Below, piece by piece: positions 6,784 to 13,409 of a stretch of DNA of 15,911 nucleotides. The stretch lies in the NCBI GenBank assembly GCA_031431395.1, contig JANPDJ010000142.1, positions 1 to 15,911 of the forward strand, in the 5' to 3' direction. Below the pieces are notes generated by a model that ran no database searches, was not told the DNA's origin, and was given only the letters and a program-made list of their open reading frames with translations. The stretch is from VGPE01 sp031431395 (GTDB lineage Bacteria > Chloroflexota > Limnocylindria > Limnocylindrales > CSP1-4). Every line of letters begins with the position of its first letter. Positions within the stretch are counted from its first letter, which is position 1. The position numbers were made by a program, and so were the translations under genes.

Positions 6784-7779
6784 GTGCCCGGCGGCCTCTT
6801 CGAACTCCGCAAGGACGACATCACCGGCTGGTGGGTTGCCACAGTGGTTGACCGTGCGTTCCACCGCGACCGGTTCACGCTGGCCGCGATCCCGGTTGAC
6901 GATGGCGGCGAATGCCGCAACTGCCATGAACCGCCGGGCGAGGGCGTGAGGACGCGCGTCCTCAGGGACTTCGCCTTCAACGTCGTCGGCACGGAGAGCG
7001 AAGCACGCGAACTGGATCGGAGCGTGGTCCAGATTTCCCTGGCCCAGGCCCGGGCCTCGGGCAGCTGGCGCACGGTCGTGGCGCCACCGGGCGAACACCG
7101 TCCGCTGCATGCGGTCGGGACGGAGATCATCCAGCAGCTCCTCACCGGGTCCCGCGACGCCATCGCCGAAGCGCGGGCTCGCGGTACCACGGAGTACCTG
7201 CAGGTCGTCCAGAACTGGGGCGCCCAGGCGGGCGCGCGAACGAACCACCTGTGCCTGGACCTCTACGATCTGCCGCAGGTCCCGCACCGGGTGGCTGAGG
7301 AACTGGGCGGTGCCGCGCGCTTCGTGATCCGCGAGGCGGAGTGCCCGTTCTGCCGGCTCGTGCGCGAGGAAACCGTGAGAGGCAACCGGCTCATCTACCA
7401 GGATGCTGCCACGATCGCCTTCGCGCCGTTTGCCTCCCGCTCGCCGTTCGAGGTCTGGGTGGTCCCGCGCCGCCACGCGGCGGATTTCGGGAATGCCACC
7501 GAGGCAGACCTTCATGCACTTGCCGAGGCTCTGCGCCGGGTGCTGGGCCGGCTGGCCACGCTCGACGGCCCCCCGTACAACCTGGTCCTCCACACCGCGC
7601 CGCTCCGGGAGCGTGTCGAGCAGACCTACCACTGGCACTGGGAGATCCATCCACGGCTGCGCGAGATCGCGGGGCTTGAGCTTGGCACCGGCCTGCCCGT
7701 GAACCCCGTCTCGCCAGAGGATGCAGTGGACGAACTGCTCCGCCAGGCCATGGACCAGGCAGCAGCGCCCGCCCGATGA
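6784..7779 (+). CDS. GalT/HIT-superfamily protein with altered catalytic motif
   Basis: A 331-residue protein with the two-half layout of galactose-1-phosphate uridylyltransferase. The start FELRKDDITGWWV parallels the GalT LRKDPxTGRWV start. Zinc-type CxxC pairs occur at Cys44/Cys47 and Cys187/Cys190, with VVPRRHAADF and HWHWEIHP (His283, His285) in the second half. At the place of the GalT HPHxQ motif, after QNWGAQAGA, the sequence is NHLCLD: the first His (His155, zinc ligand in GalT) is kept, but the nucleophile position is Cys157. Uridylyl transfer by the normal His mechanism is therefore doubtful. It may be a related nucleotidyltransferase or hydrolase with another substrate. GTG 6784 begins one base after the lipB stop, so the two genes are co-transcribed. 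The superfamily is clear; the reaction is not. Confidence 0.8.
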   Translation: MPGGLFELRKDDITGWWVATVVDRAFHRDRFTLAAIPVDDGGECRNCHEPPGEGVRTRVLRDFAFNVVGTESEARELDRSVVQISLAQARASGSWRTVVAPPGEHRPLHAVGTEIIQQLLTGSRDAIAEARARGTTEYLQVVQNWGAQAGARTNHLCLDLYDLPQVPHRVAEELGGAARFVIREAECPFCRLVREETVRGNRLIYQDAATIAFAPFASRSPFEVWVVPRRHAADFGNATEADLHALAEALRRVLGRLATLDGPPYNLVLHTAPLRERVEQTYHWHWEIHPRLREIAGLELGTGLPVNPVSPEDAVDELLRQAMDQAAAPAR

Positions 7780-7948
7780 CCATGCTGGAGGATCTCGCCA
7801 CGGTCTCCGCCCGGACGGATCACCGCCGGGTCGCGCGTCACACGGTCCGGAGCTGCCTCGTCTTTCGCGATGGAGACCAGGGTGGAATCTCGTCGCAGCG
7901 CAGCCGCGCGGTCCGCCCGGACTTGTGCCCAGACCAACCGGAGCCACG

Positions 7949-8602
7949 ATGGAATTCGCCGAACGCTCGCTTCGGCAGGACGCCTCGATGACCGTGAGCG
8001 GTCGCTCGCCGGCCCGCGCATTCGTCGAGGAGCTCTTCGCTCGCCACCACAGGGAAATCAGCGCGTACCTGACCCGCATGCTCCGCGACCCCGAGTTGGC
8101 CGCGGACCTCACGCAGGACGCGTTCGTCAAGGCGTATCGGGCGTACGAAACGCTCGAGGATCCCGCGCACGCTCGGGCGTGGCTCTACCAGATCGCGCAC
8201 CGGGTCGCCCTGGATGAGCTCCGGCGCCGGAAGATCGTCCGGTTCCTTCCCTGGACCGGCGAATCGCGGGGCTCGTCGCCGTCCGCGGAGCACCTGGTGA
8301 TGGAGACCCGCTTGTCCGGCGACCTCCAGCGCGCACTCGACCGAATCCCGGAGCGCCAACGAGCCGCGCTCCTGCTGGCCGAGGTCCATGACCTGACGGG
8401 CCTGGAACTGGCGGCCGCGCTCGGCGTCAGTCACGTCGCTGCGCGCGCGCTGCTCACCCGCGCACGGGAGAGCCTCCGTCAGGCGCTGGCCATCGAGCGG
8501 CAGGCGGCATCGGATGCGGAGGCGGTACGTGACAACGAGCGCCGCCTTGCCGAAGCGCGGCCGGCCGGCCGAACCGGCCCCCGCGGCGGAGCGGGTCGTT
8601 GA
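7949..8602 (+). CDS. ECF-type RNA polymerase sigma factor
   Basis: An extracytoplasmic-function (sigma-70 family, group 4) sigma factor of 217 residues. Region 2 spans about 29-95: LFARHHREISAYLTRML, then DLTQDAFVKAYRAY for -10 recognition, and RAWLYQIAHRVALDELRRR. Region 4 spans about 122-178, with IPERQRAALLLAEVHDLTG and the helix-turn-helix ELAAALGVSHVAARALLTRA. An Arg/Glu/Ala-rich tail follows. ATG 7949 has GGAG 5 bases upstream; ATG 7988 (AGGA at 7977) is a possible later start. Its stop overlaps the TTG of the anti-sigma gene, the usual pairing that keeps the sigma factor inactive until a signal arrives. The target promoters cannot be read from this window. Confidence 0.92.
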   Translation: MEFAERSLRQDASMTVSGRSPARAFVEELFARHHREISAYLTRMLRDPELAADLTQDAFVKAYRAYETLEDPAHARAWLYQIAHRVALDELRRRKIVRFLPWTGESRGSSPSAEHLVMETRLSGDLQRALDRIPERQRAALLLAEVHDLTGLELAAALGVSHVAARALLTRARESLRQALAIERQAASDAEAVRDNERRLAEARPAGRTGPRGGAGR

Positions 8603-10938
8603 GCGATTCCTCGCGCCGGCCAGGCAATCGCGCCCGATGGGCATCGGACCACGAGCGTGCCCGCCAGCGGGCGGCCGAACGTCTCTCGCTGCCGCTGCCG
8701 GCGGCCGAGAACGGGTGGCTGGACGGTCACCTGCGCATCTGCCCGGCGTGTGCCGCCATTGCTGCCGACTACGCGAGCCAGCAGGCCGCCCTGCGGGCGC
8801 TCGAAGAGCCGATCCCGCCGCGTGATCTCTGGGCGCGCACGTCCACCGCGCTCGACCGGGCGGAGCGCCAGGCTCGGGACATGCCCAATCCGTCGGTGTT
8901 TCCGGGCCGCGGGGGCCAGCCCGGCTCGCGCGGTGCCCGCTCCATCCGGGGGCTTCGGGCGGAACAGCGCGCATCGGCGTTCCGGGCGGGCGGGCGGGCG
9001 GCGCCTCCGCACCTGCTGGTCGATCCCCGGTACGCCTCTCGGCAGGCGGGTCTCGGCTGGGTCGCTCCGTTCGGAGCCCTGGCCGCGCTCGCAATCGTCG
9101 TGGTCGTTGGCGGAACCGCGCTCCTGGCGAACAGCTTCATCACGCCGCCGCGCGGGCCCCTCGCGACGGCCGCGGGCCTGCGCTCGAACGGCGGGGCGCC
9201 GTTCGCGACGCCCATCCAGGTGGGGGCTGGGGATGTCGCCTGGCTGACGCTGGCGGACGACGGCACGTACAGCCTCAACTACGCAAGCGTGGACCAGGTG
9301 TGTCCGGCCAACGCGCAGCCGGATTGCGCCCCCATCGCGCCGTCATCGCCCCACCAGCTCCCCACGGTCCGCTCCGCGCTGCACACGGTGCTACGGGATC
9401 CGTCGCACACGCAGCTGGTCGTGATGACGGCCGGCACCAAGAAGCGGAGCGGCGGCAGCCTGTACGTGGTCACGGTGCCCCTTTCAACGTCCGCGGTCAC
9501 GCCCGGACCTACCGTGGAGCCGGTGTCGGCGTCCATCCCGGCCACACCTACGGCAGTCGTGACGGCGACGATCGCCATCGGCAGCGAGGCTCCTTCGTCA
9601 ACGCAAACGTCAACGGCAACCGCGGCAACGGCAACCGCGGCGGTCGGTCCGACGGCCAGTTCCGTGCCGACACCCAGCCGGCAGCCGGCCGGCTCGGCCG
9701 GAAGTCCGGGTGCACCCACGCCGTCGCCCACGGCCGCGGCGACGCAGCCCGCGCCCAGCGCTCCTCCCGGATCGCCGGTATTCCCGTCCGGCAGCACCGC
9801 ACGTGGATCCGTCACCCCTGGCAGTCCGGTACCGACGACCGCCGCCTCGGGTGATTCGTCGCCTCTCGCGAGCAGCCCGGAGCCCACGGCCTCGGCCGTC
9901 GAGATCATCAGTGACGTGGTGGTGGTGGGGGAGACGGCATCGTATTCGCCCGACGGCACGATGCTGGCGTTCTCGGCGAGGCCGGCAGACGGCAGCCAGG
10001 GCCCGGACATCTACCTCTGGCGGATCGGCGATCCCCTTGCGCTCCCCCTGACCTCGAACCACGCCTCGATCTTCTCGGGCTGGCTGGGGAGCCAGTTGCT
10101 GGGGAGTCGCGCCGTGGACGGCTCCGGTCAGCCGGCTGCAAGTTTCGCGCTCGCGGAAGCCTCTCCCGGCGCCAGCGGTCCGGGTGACCCTCCCGGAGCG
10201 GAGAGCCCCTCCCCATCCGTGCCGGCGAGCCGCGTCCCGCGGACGCCATCCGCCTCCGCCTCCGCGTCCGCCTCCCCGTCGGTCTCTGCCGCGGACGTCC
10301 CGGGCGCGACGGAAGCTCCCGCCGCATCTGACCCGGCGGACCTCACGGCGGCATTCCCACGGTCATTCATGCTGGACCCGCTGACCGGGATCGAGACGGA
10401 ACTCGCGGTGCCGGCGTGGCGCCCGGTGGTCGATCCCACGGGGCGATTCGTGGCGTATTGGGCCGGTTCCGTCCGGTACGACCCGTCATCGCTCACGTGG
10501 CTGCCCAACACCGGAGTCCTTGTCCTTGCGGCGTGGCCCGCACTCCGTGACATCGGCCCCAGCGCCACCCTGGCGCCCGTGCCGCTCCTGGACAACGATG
10601 CGGCCTCCGTGCCGGCCGGCGAATGGGACATTCGCTGGGACGAATCGGGCACACATGTCGCGATCTGGGCCGCGGACACGGCTGATCCAGAAGTGGGCCG
10701 GCTCAGCCTGCTCACGATCGATCCGTTCGGACGGATCGATCCCAACGGTGTATCGCTCCACGGCGCGCCGGCGCTGGCCGGCTTCTCCATGGGCAGTGAC
10801 CGATTGGCATGGGCGACGCCGCCCGGCCAGGACGGCGAGGGCAGCCGCCTGCAGGTGCTTGCGTGGAGTGGCGAGAATGCCGGGCAGATCGACGGTCAAC
10901 CCGCGTCCGGGGGCGATTGGGTGGTGATCGTGCGCTGA
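8599..10938 (+). CDS. Membrane-anchored zinc-finger anti-sigma factor with extracytoplasmic propeller-like domain
   Basis: A 779-residue bitopic protein. TTG 8599 overlaps the sigma stop (TTGA) and has GGAG at 8588-8591, 7 bases upstream, supporting this unusual start. Residues about 15-70 are an anti-sigma zinc-finger domain with HLRICPAC (His44, Cys48, Cys51), which should bind the adjacent ECF sigma factor. One membrane helix lies at about 155-178. Outside are a small domain (about 205-295, with Cys235 and Cys243 a possible disulfide), a long Ser/Thr/Pro/Ala linker (about 296-440), a PD40/TolB-like segment with SYSPDGTMLAFSARP and DIYLWRIGDPLALPL, a second low-complexity linker (SASASASASPS), and a C-terminal beta-rich part with repeats such as DPTGRFVAYWAG and WDESGTHVAIWA. 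It is probably a surface sensor that frees sigma on a signal. It is far longer than a typical anti-sigma factor (about 200-300 residues). Confidence 0.87.
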   Translation: MSDSSRRPGNRARWASDHERARQRAAERLSLPLPAAENGWLDGHLRICPACAAIAADYASQQAALRALEEPIPPRDLWARTSTALDRAERQARDMPNPSVFPGRGGQPGSRGARSIRGLRAEQRASAFRAGGRAAPPHLLVDPRYASRQAGLGWVAPFGALAALAIVVVVGGTALLANSFITPPRGPLATAAGLRSNGGAPFATPIQVGAGDVAWLTLADDGTYSLNYASVDQVCPANAQPDCAPIAPSSPHQLPTVRSALHTVLRDPSHTQLVVMTAGTKKRSGGSLYVVTVPLSTSAVTPGPTVEPVSASIPATPTAVVTATIAIGSEAPSSTQTSTATAATATAAVGPTASSVPTPSRQPAGSAGSPGAPTPSPTAAATQPAPSAPPGSPVFPSGSTARGSVTPGSPVPTTAASGDSSPLASSPEPTASAVEIISDVVVVGETASYSPDGTMLAFSARPADGSQGPDIYLWRIGDPLALPLTSNHASIFSGWLGSQLLGSRAVDGSGQPAASFALAEASPGASGPGDPPGAESPSPSVPASRVPRTPSASASASASPSVSAADVPGATEAPAASDPADLTAAFPRSFMLDPLTGIETELAVPAWRPVVDPTGRFVAYWAGSVRYDPSSLTWLPNTGVLVLAAWPALRDIGPSATLAPVPLLDNDAASVPAGEWDIRWDESGTHVAIWAADTADPEVGRLSLLTIDPFGRIDPNGVSLHGAPALAGFSMGSDRLAWATPPGQDGEGSRLQVLAWSGENAGQIDGQPASGGDWVVIVR
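9611..9640 (+). repeat. Perfect 15-bp tandem duplication in anti-sigma linker
   Basis: CAACGGCAACCGCGG occurs twice head to tail (9611-9625, 9626-9640). It lies in the coding sequence for the Thr/Ala-rich outer linker (STATAATATAAVG). Being a multiple of three, it changes linker length without shifting the frame, as expected from slippage. Confidence 0.85.
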
Positions 10939-10951
10939 GCGGCTGATCCCC

Positions 10952-10998
10952 GAGGTGGGGCGCCTGCACGCCTCTCAGGCACCGGCTTGCCCCACTTT
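10952..10998 (+). terminator. Nested hairpin with short T-run after sigma/anti-sigma operon
   Basis: An outer stem GTGGGGC (10955-10961) pairs with GCCCCAC (10989-10995) and can be lengthened by G-U and A-U pairs to 10952/10998, where the sequence ends in TTT. Inside it is a second stem, GCCTG (10962-10966) with CAGGC (10976-10980). It begins 14 bases after the anti-sigma stop, the right place for a terminator. It is the only hairpin in this window followed by T residues. Confidence 0.55.
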
Positions 10999-11042
10999 GC
11001 CCCGGAATCCGCGGCCGGGATGCGCGCTATTCAGGGATGCAC

Positions 11043-11058
11043 TATCCTGCGCCTCGTG
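11043..11058 (+). promoter_or_regulatory. -10-like box, probable leaderless start of RlpA-like gene
   Basis: TATCCT (11043-11048) lies 7 bases before an in-frame GTG at 11056 that opens directly onto a signal peptide. No Shine-Dalgarno sequence and no clear -35 box are visible. The layout matches the one before lipB. Confidence 0.45.
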
Positions 11059-11679
11059 CGACGACAGAGCCTCGTCGCGAGTGTGGTGCTCACCGCCGCC
11101 CTCGTGACGCTGGTCGCTCTGCCGGGTGCTGCGGGCTCACAGACTCTGAGTTCCGTTCGCCCACTGACGGCAGAAGCGTTCCAGCCGGTTCGGCTTCCAG
11201 CGTCCAACGATGGTTCGCCACAGGCGATCCGTCCGCTCGATGCTGCGTACGAGTCAGCCGGACACCTTGACGATATGGCCGCCCTGATCGAACCGGGGAC
11301 GTCCGTCCTGCCCGCGGGACGGTCTGCAGTGAAGCTGCCGACCCCGCGGCTGGTGACCCTTGTGCCGCCCAGGCCAAAGGTCGCGCCGAAGCCCCGCCTG
11401 AGCCCCCTGACGTCGGCCCCCAGGAAGGGCGCCTACCGCAATTCGATCACGGGTCTCGCGAGCTGGTACAGCAACGGCACCACGGCGGCGCGTCTCCCGC
11501 ACGGCACGCACATCACGATCTGCGGCGTGCGAGGCTGTATCAGCAGGATCGTCCGTGACTGGGGTCCGGCCCGCTACCTTGGCAAGCGGATCGTGGACAT
11601 GACGCCCGGGGACTTCGTGCGGGTGACCGGCCGGACCCTGCGCGCCGGGCTCGCCAAGGTCACGGTCTACATCCACTAG
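11056..11679 (+). CDS. Exported RlpA-like double-psi beta-barrel protein
   Basis: A secreted protein of 207 residues. An Arg-Arg n-region, a hydrophobic core and an Ala-rich end (LPGAAGSQT) form a signal peptide over about residues 1-27. About 100 residues of Pro/Leu/Arg-rich linker follow, then an RlpA-like double-psi beta-barrel at about 131-207. This has ITGLASWYSNGTTAARLPHGT, Cys156 and Cys161 (possible disulfide), RIVRDWGPA with Asp168, and KRIVDMTPGDFVRV with Asp181. Related barrels act on or bind peptidoglycan (RlpA lytic transglycosylases, resuscitation-type factors); the pair of Asp residues is typical. GTG 11056 was chosen from the -10-like box just upstream; ATG 11020 is in frame and would add 12 residues ahead of the signal peptide. 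The gene is flanked by hairpins and looks monocistronic. Confidence 0.8.
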   Translation: MRRQSLVASVVLTAALVTLVALPGAAGSQTLSSVRPLTAEAFQPVRLPASNDGSPQAIRPLDAAYESAGHLDDMAALIEPGTSVLPAGRSAVKLPTPRLVTLVPPRPKVAPKPRLSPLTSAPRKGAYRNSITGLASWYSNGTTAARLPHGTHITICGVRGCISRIVRDWGPARYLGKRIVDMTPGDFVRVTGRTLRAGLAKVTVYIH

Positions 11680-11698
11680 GACGGACGAGGCGCAGTGC

Positions 11699-11719
11699 GG
11701 CCGTGGGCTCACCCCGGCC
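11699..11719 (+). terminator. Hairpin after RlpA-like gene
   Basis: GGCCG, a bulged T, then GGG (11699-11707) pairs through the loop CTCA with CCCCGGCC (11712-11719), giving 8 bp with one bulge. It begins 20 bases after the stop and 22 bases before the pyr -10-like box. No T-run follows, so it is a candidate terminator or insulating hairpin. Confidence 0.45.
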
Positions 11720-11740
11720 ACCGCCCTGGGCACCAGCAGG

Positions 11741-11746
11741 TATCCT
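11741..11746 (+). promoter_or_regulatory. -10-like box of pyr operon
   Basis: TATCCT, the same hexamer as upstream of the RlpA-like gene. Transcription would start near 11753 and give a leader of roughly 42 bases containing the PyrR-binding hairpin. No good -35 box is visible 16-18 bases upstream. Confidence 0.45.
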
Positions 11747-11765
11747 CAACGCCAACCTTTAACGA

Positions 11766-11783
11766 CCGGCCCAGCGAGGCCGG
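11766..11783 (+). promoter_or_regulatory. PyrR-binding RNA hairpin in the pyrR leader
   Basis: CCGGCC (11766-11771) and GGCCGG (11778-11783) form a perfect 6-bp stem closing the hexaloop CAGCGA. Known PyrR sites follow ARUCCNGNGAGGYU, whose loop is CNGNGA; CAGCGA fits at every fixed position. The stem ends one base before the purine-rich Shine-Dalgarno GAAGGAGG (11784-11791) of pyrR. PyrR bound to UMP or UTP would stabilise it and hinder ribosome loading. No antiterminator/terminator pair is visible, so control is probably translational, as described for mycobacterial PyrR. Confidence 0.8.
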
Positions 11784-11794
11784 GAAGGAGGAGC

Positions 11795-12352
11795 GTGAGC
11801 GGTCGCGAAATCATGACCGCCGAGGAGATCCGCCGGGCGACCACGCGGATCTCCCATGAGATCGTCGAAAAGCAGGCCGGAACCACCGGCCTGGTGCTCG
11901 TCGGGATCCAGCGCCGCGGTGTTCCGCTTGCGCATCGGATCGCGCAGTCCATCGCCGAGCACGAGGGAGTCGAGGTGCCCGTGGGCGAACTCGACATCAC
12001 CTTCTACCGCGACGATCTCTCACTGGTGGCCCAGCAGCCCCTCGTGAAGGGCACGCACCTGCCCTTCGACCTCAACGAGGTCACGATCGTCCTGGTGGAC
12101 GACGTCCTGTACACGGGTCGCACCATCCGCGCGGCCATGGACGCGCTGGTGGATTTCGGGCGGCCGCGTGCGATCCGGCTGGCCGTCCTGGTGGACCGCG
12201 GTCATCGTGAGCTGCCCATCCGGGCAGATCACGTCGGCAAGAACGTCCCCACCTCACGCGAGGAAAGCGTGCGCGTTCACCTGGCCGAAGTGGACGGCGA
12301 AGACGGCGTGACCATCGAGCGGATGGTTCCCGCCGGGGCCGTGGCAGGGTGA
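11795..12352 (+). CDS. pyrR: Bifunctional pyr operon regulator / uracil phosphoribosyltransferase PyrR
   Basis: A UMP-sensing RNA-binding regulator of pyrimidine genes that also has the uracil phosphoribosyltransferase fold. It has 185 residues, the normal length. The PRPP-binding motif VTIVLVDDVLYTGRT spans 96-110 with Asp102 and Asp103. PyrR-typical segments are GIQRRGVPLA, ITFYRDDL (68-75), VDRGHRELPIRADHVGKN (133-150) and PTSREESV. GTG 11795 is preceded by AAGGAGG, which ends 3 bases before it; ATG 11813 is in frame but has no Shine-Dalgarno sequence. The leader hairpin at 11766-11783 should be its own RNA target, giving autoregulation of pyrR and, through close spacing, of pyrB and pyrC. 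Confidence 0.96.
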   Translation: MSGREIMTAEEIRRATTRISHEIVEKQAGTTGLVLVGIQRRGVPLAHRIAQSIAEHEGVEVPVGELDITFYRDDLSLVAQQPLVKGTHLPFDLNEVTIVLVDDVLYTGRTIRAAMDALVDFGRPRAIRLAVLVDRGHRELPIRADHVGKNVPTSREESVRVHLAEVDGEDGVTIERMVPAGAVAG

Positions 12353-12359
12353 CTCCTAC

Positions 12360-13409
12360 GTGAGCGTGACCACGGAGCCCTCCGCACCATCTCCGCTGAT
12401 CGAGGGAGTCGCTGAACCCGTCCTGCCGGCTGCCACGTGGCACCACCGCCATCTGCTGGACCTCGACGAGCTGACCTGGCCCGAGATCGAGCTGGTGTTG
12501 CGGACGACGGATTCGATGCGCGAGGTCCTGCGGCGGCCCATCGCCAAGGTGCCGGCGCTGCGTGGAAAGACGGTCACACTCCTCTTCTACGAGGCCTCCA
12601 CCCGGACGCGAGTCAGCTTTGAGGTTGCCGCCAAGAACCTCTCGGCCGACGTTGTGAACATCTCACCTGCCGCCTCGTCCGTGTCGAAGGGCGAGTCGCT
12701 GGTGGATACCGTGCGGACCATCGAGGCACTGGGCGCCGACATGCTCGTGATCCGCCACGCAGTCAGTGGTGCGCCGTACCTGGCCGCCGAGCATTTCTCC
12801 GGCAGCGTGCTCAACGGCGGTGATGGCTGGCACGCACATCCGTCGCAGGCACTCCTGGACCTCTACACGATGCGCGCGCACTTCGGTGGCGCAGGCCTGC
12901 GGGGCCGCAAGGTCGCCATCGTGGGCGACATCCTGCACTCGAGGGTCGCGCGCTCCAACATCTGGGCCCTCGGGGTCGCCGGCGCAGACCTCTGGCTCTG
13001 TGGCCCGGCGACACTCCTCCGCGGGTTCGAGGGCTGGGCGGCCGGCGCCCGCCTGCCGTCCTCGGGTGCGGGCAGCTTCCGCGTCACGAGTGATCTGCCC
13101 GCGGCGCTCCGCGACGCGGATGTGATCATGGCGCTCCGCATCCAGCGCGAACGCCAGGCAGGCGGCCTCCTGCCGTCGCTGCGCGAATACGCCGCGCGGT
13201 TCGGCCTCACGCGGGAGCGCGTCGCGCTGGCCAAGCCGGGCGTGCTCGTGATGCACCCCGGTCCCATCAACGAGGGCGTCGAGATCGCCCCGGACGTCGC
13301 GGTGGGCCCAGGCTCCGTCATCACCGAGCAGGTCACCAATGGCGTCGCCGTCCGCATGGCGATGTTGTACCTGCTGGCCGGTGCATCACCGGGCCACCCA
13401 CGTGGCTGA
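12360..13409 (+). CDS. pyrB: Aspartate carbamoyltransferase catalytic chain
   Basis: Joins carbamoyl phosphate and L-aspartate to N-carbamoyl-aspartate, the committed step of UMP synthesis. It has 349 residues, including an N-terminal extension of about 25 before HHRHLLDLDELT. Carbamoyl-phosphate and aspartate site motifs are present: EASTRTRVSFE (Ser80, Thr81, Arg82, Thr83), the mobile loop SKGES (109-113), IRH (131-133), HPSQALLDLYT (from His160), and VMHPGPINEGVEI, where the commoner family form has Arg rather than Glu after Asn. GTG 12360 starts 7 bases after the pyrR stop; GTG 12366 is equally in frame. No pyrI regulatory chain is present, consistent with a class lacking allosteric subunits and with control by PyrR. 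Confidence 0.96.
   Translation: MSVTTEPSAPSPLIEGVAEPVLPAATWHHRHLLDLDELTWPEIELVLRTTDSMREVLRRPIAKVPALRGKTVTLLFYEASTRTRVSFEVAAKNLSADVVNISPAASSVSKGESLVDTVRTIEALGADMLVIRHAVSGAPYLAAEHFSGSVLNGGDGWHAHPSQALLDLYTMRAHFGGAGLRGRKVAIVGDILHSRVARSNIWALGVAGADLWLCGPATLLRGFEGWAAGARLPSSGAGSFRVTSDLPAALRDADVIMALRIQRERQAGGLLPSLREYAARFGLTRERVALAKPGVLVMHPGPINEGVEIAPDVAVGPGSVITEQVTNGVAVRMAMLYLLAGASPGHPRG

Noticed and set aside
7776..7991. 71-codon + strand ORF with an ATGA overlap after the GalT-like gene
   Set aside because: The overlap is tempting, but the product is polar and Arg-rich with no domain, and it runs past the Shine-Dalgarno sequence and start of the sigma factor. I treat the interval as leader.
10240..10285. 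Short GCCTCC/GCGTCC repeats as a possible regulatory or CRISPR-like array
   Set aside because: They are in frame and encode the Ser-Ala linker of the anti-sigma protein. There are no spacers or conserved longer units.
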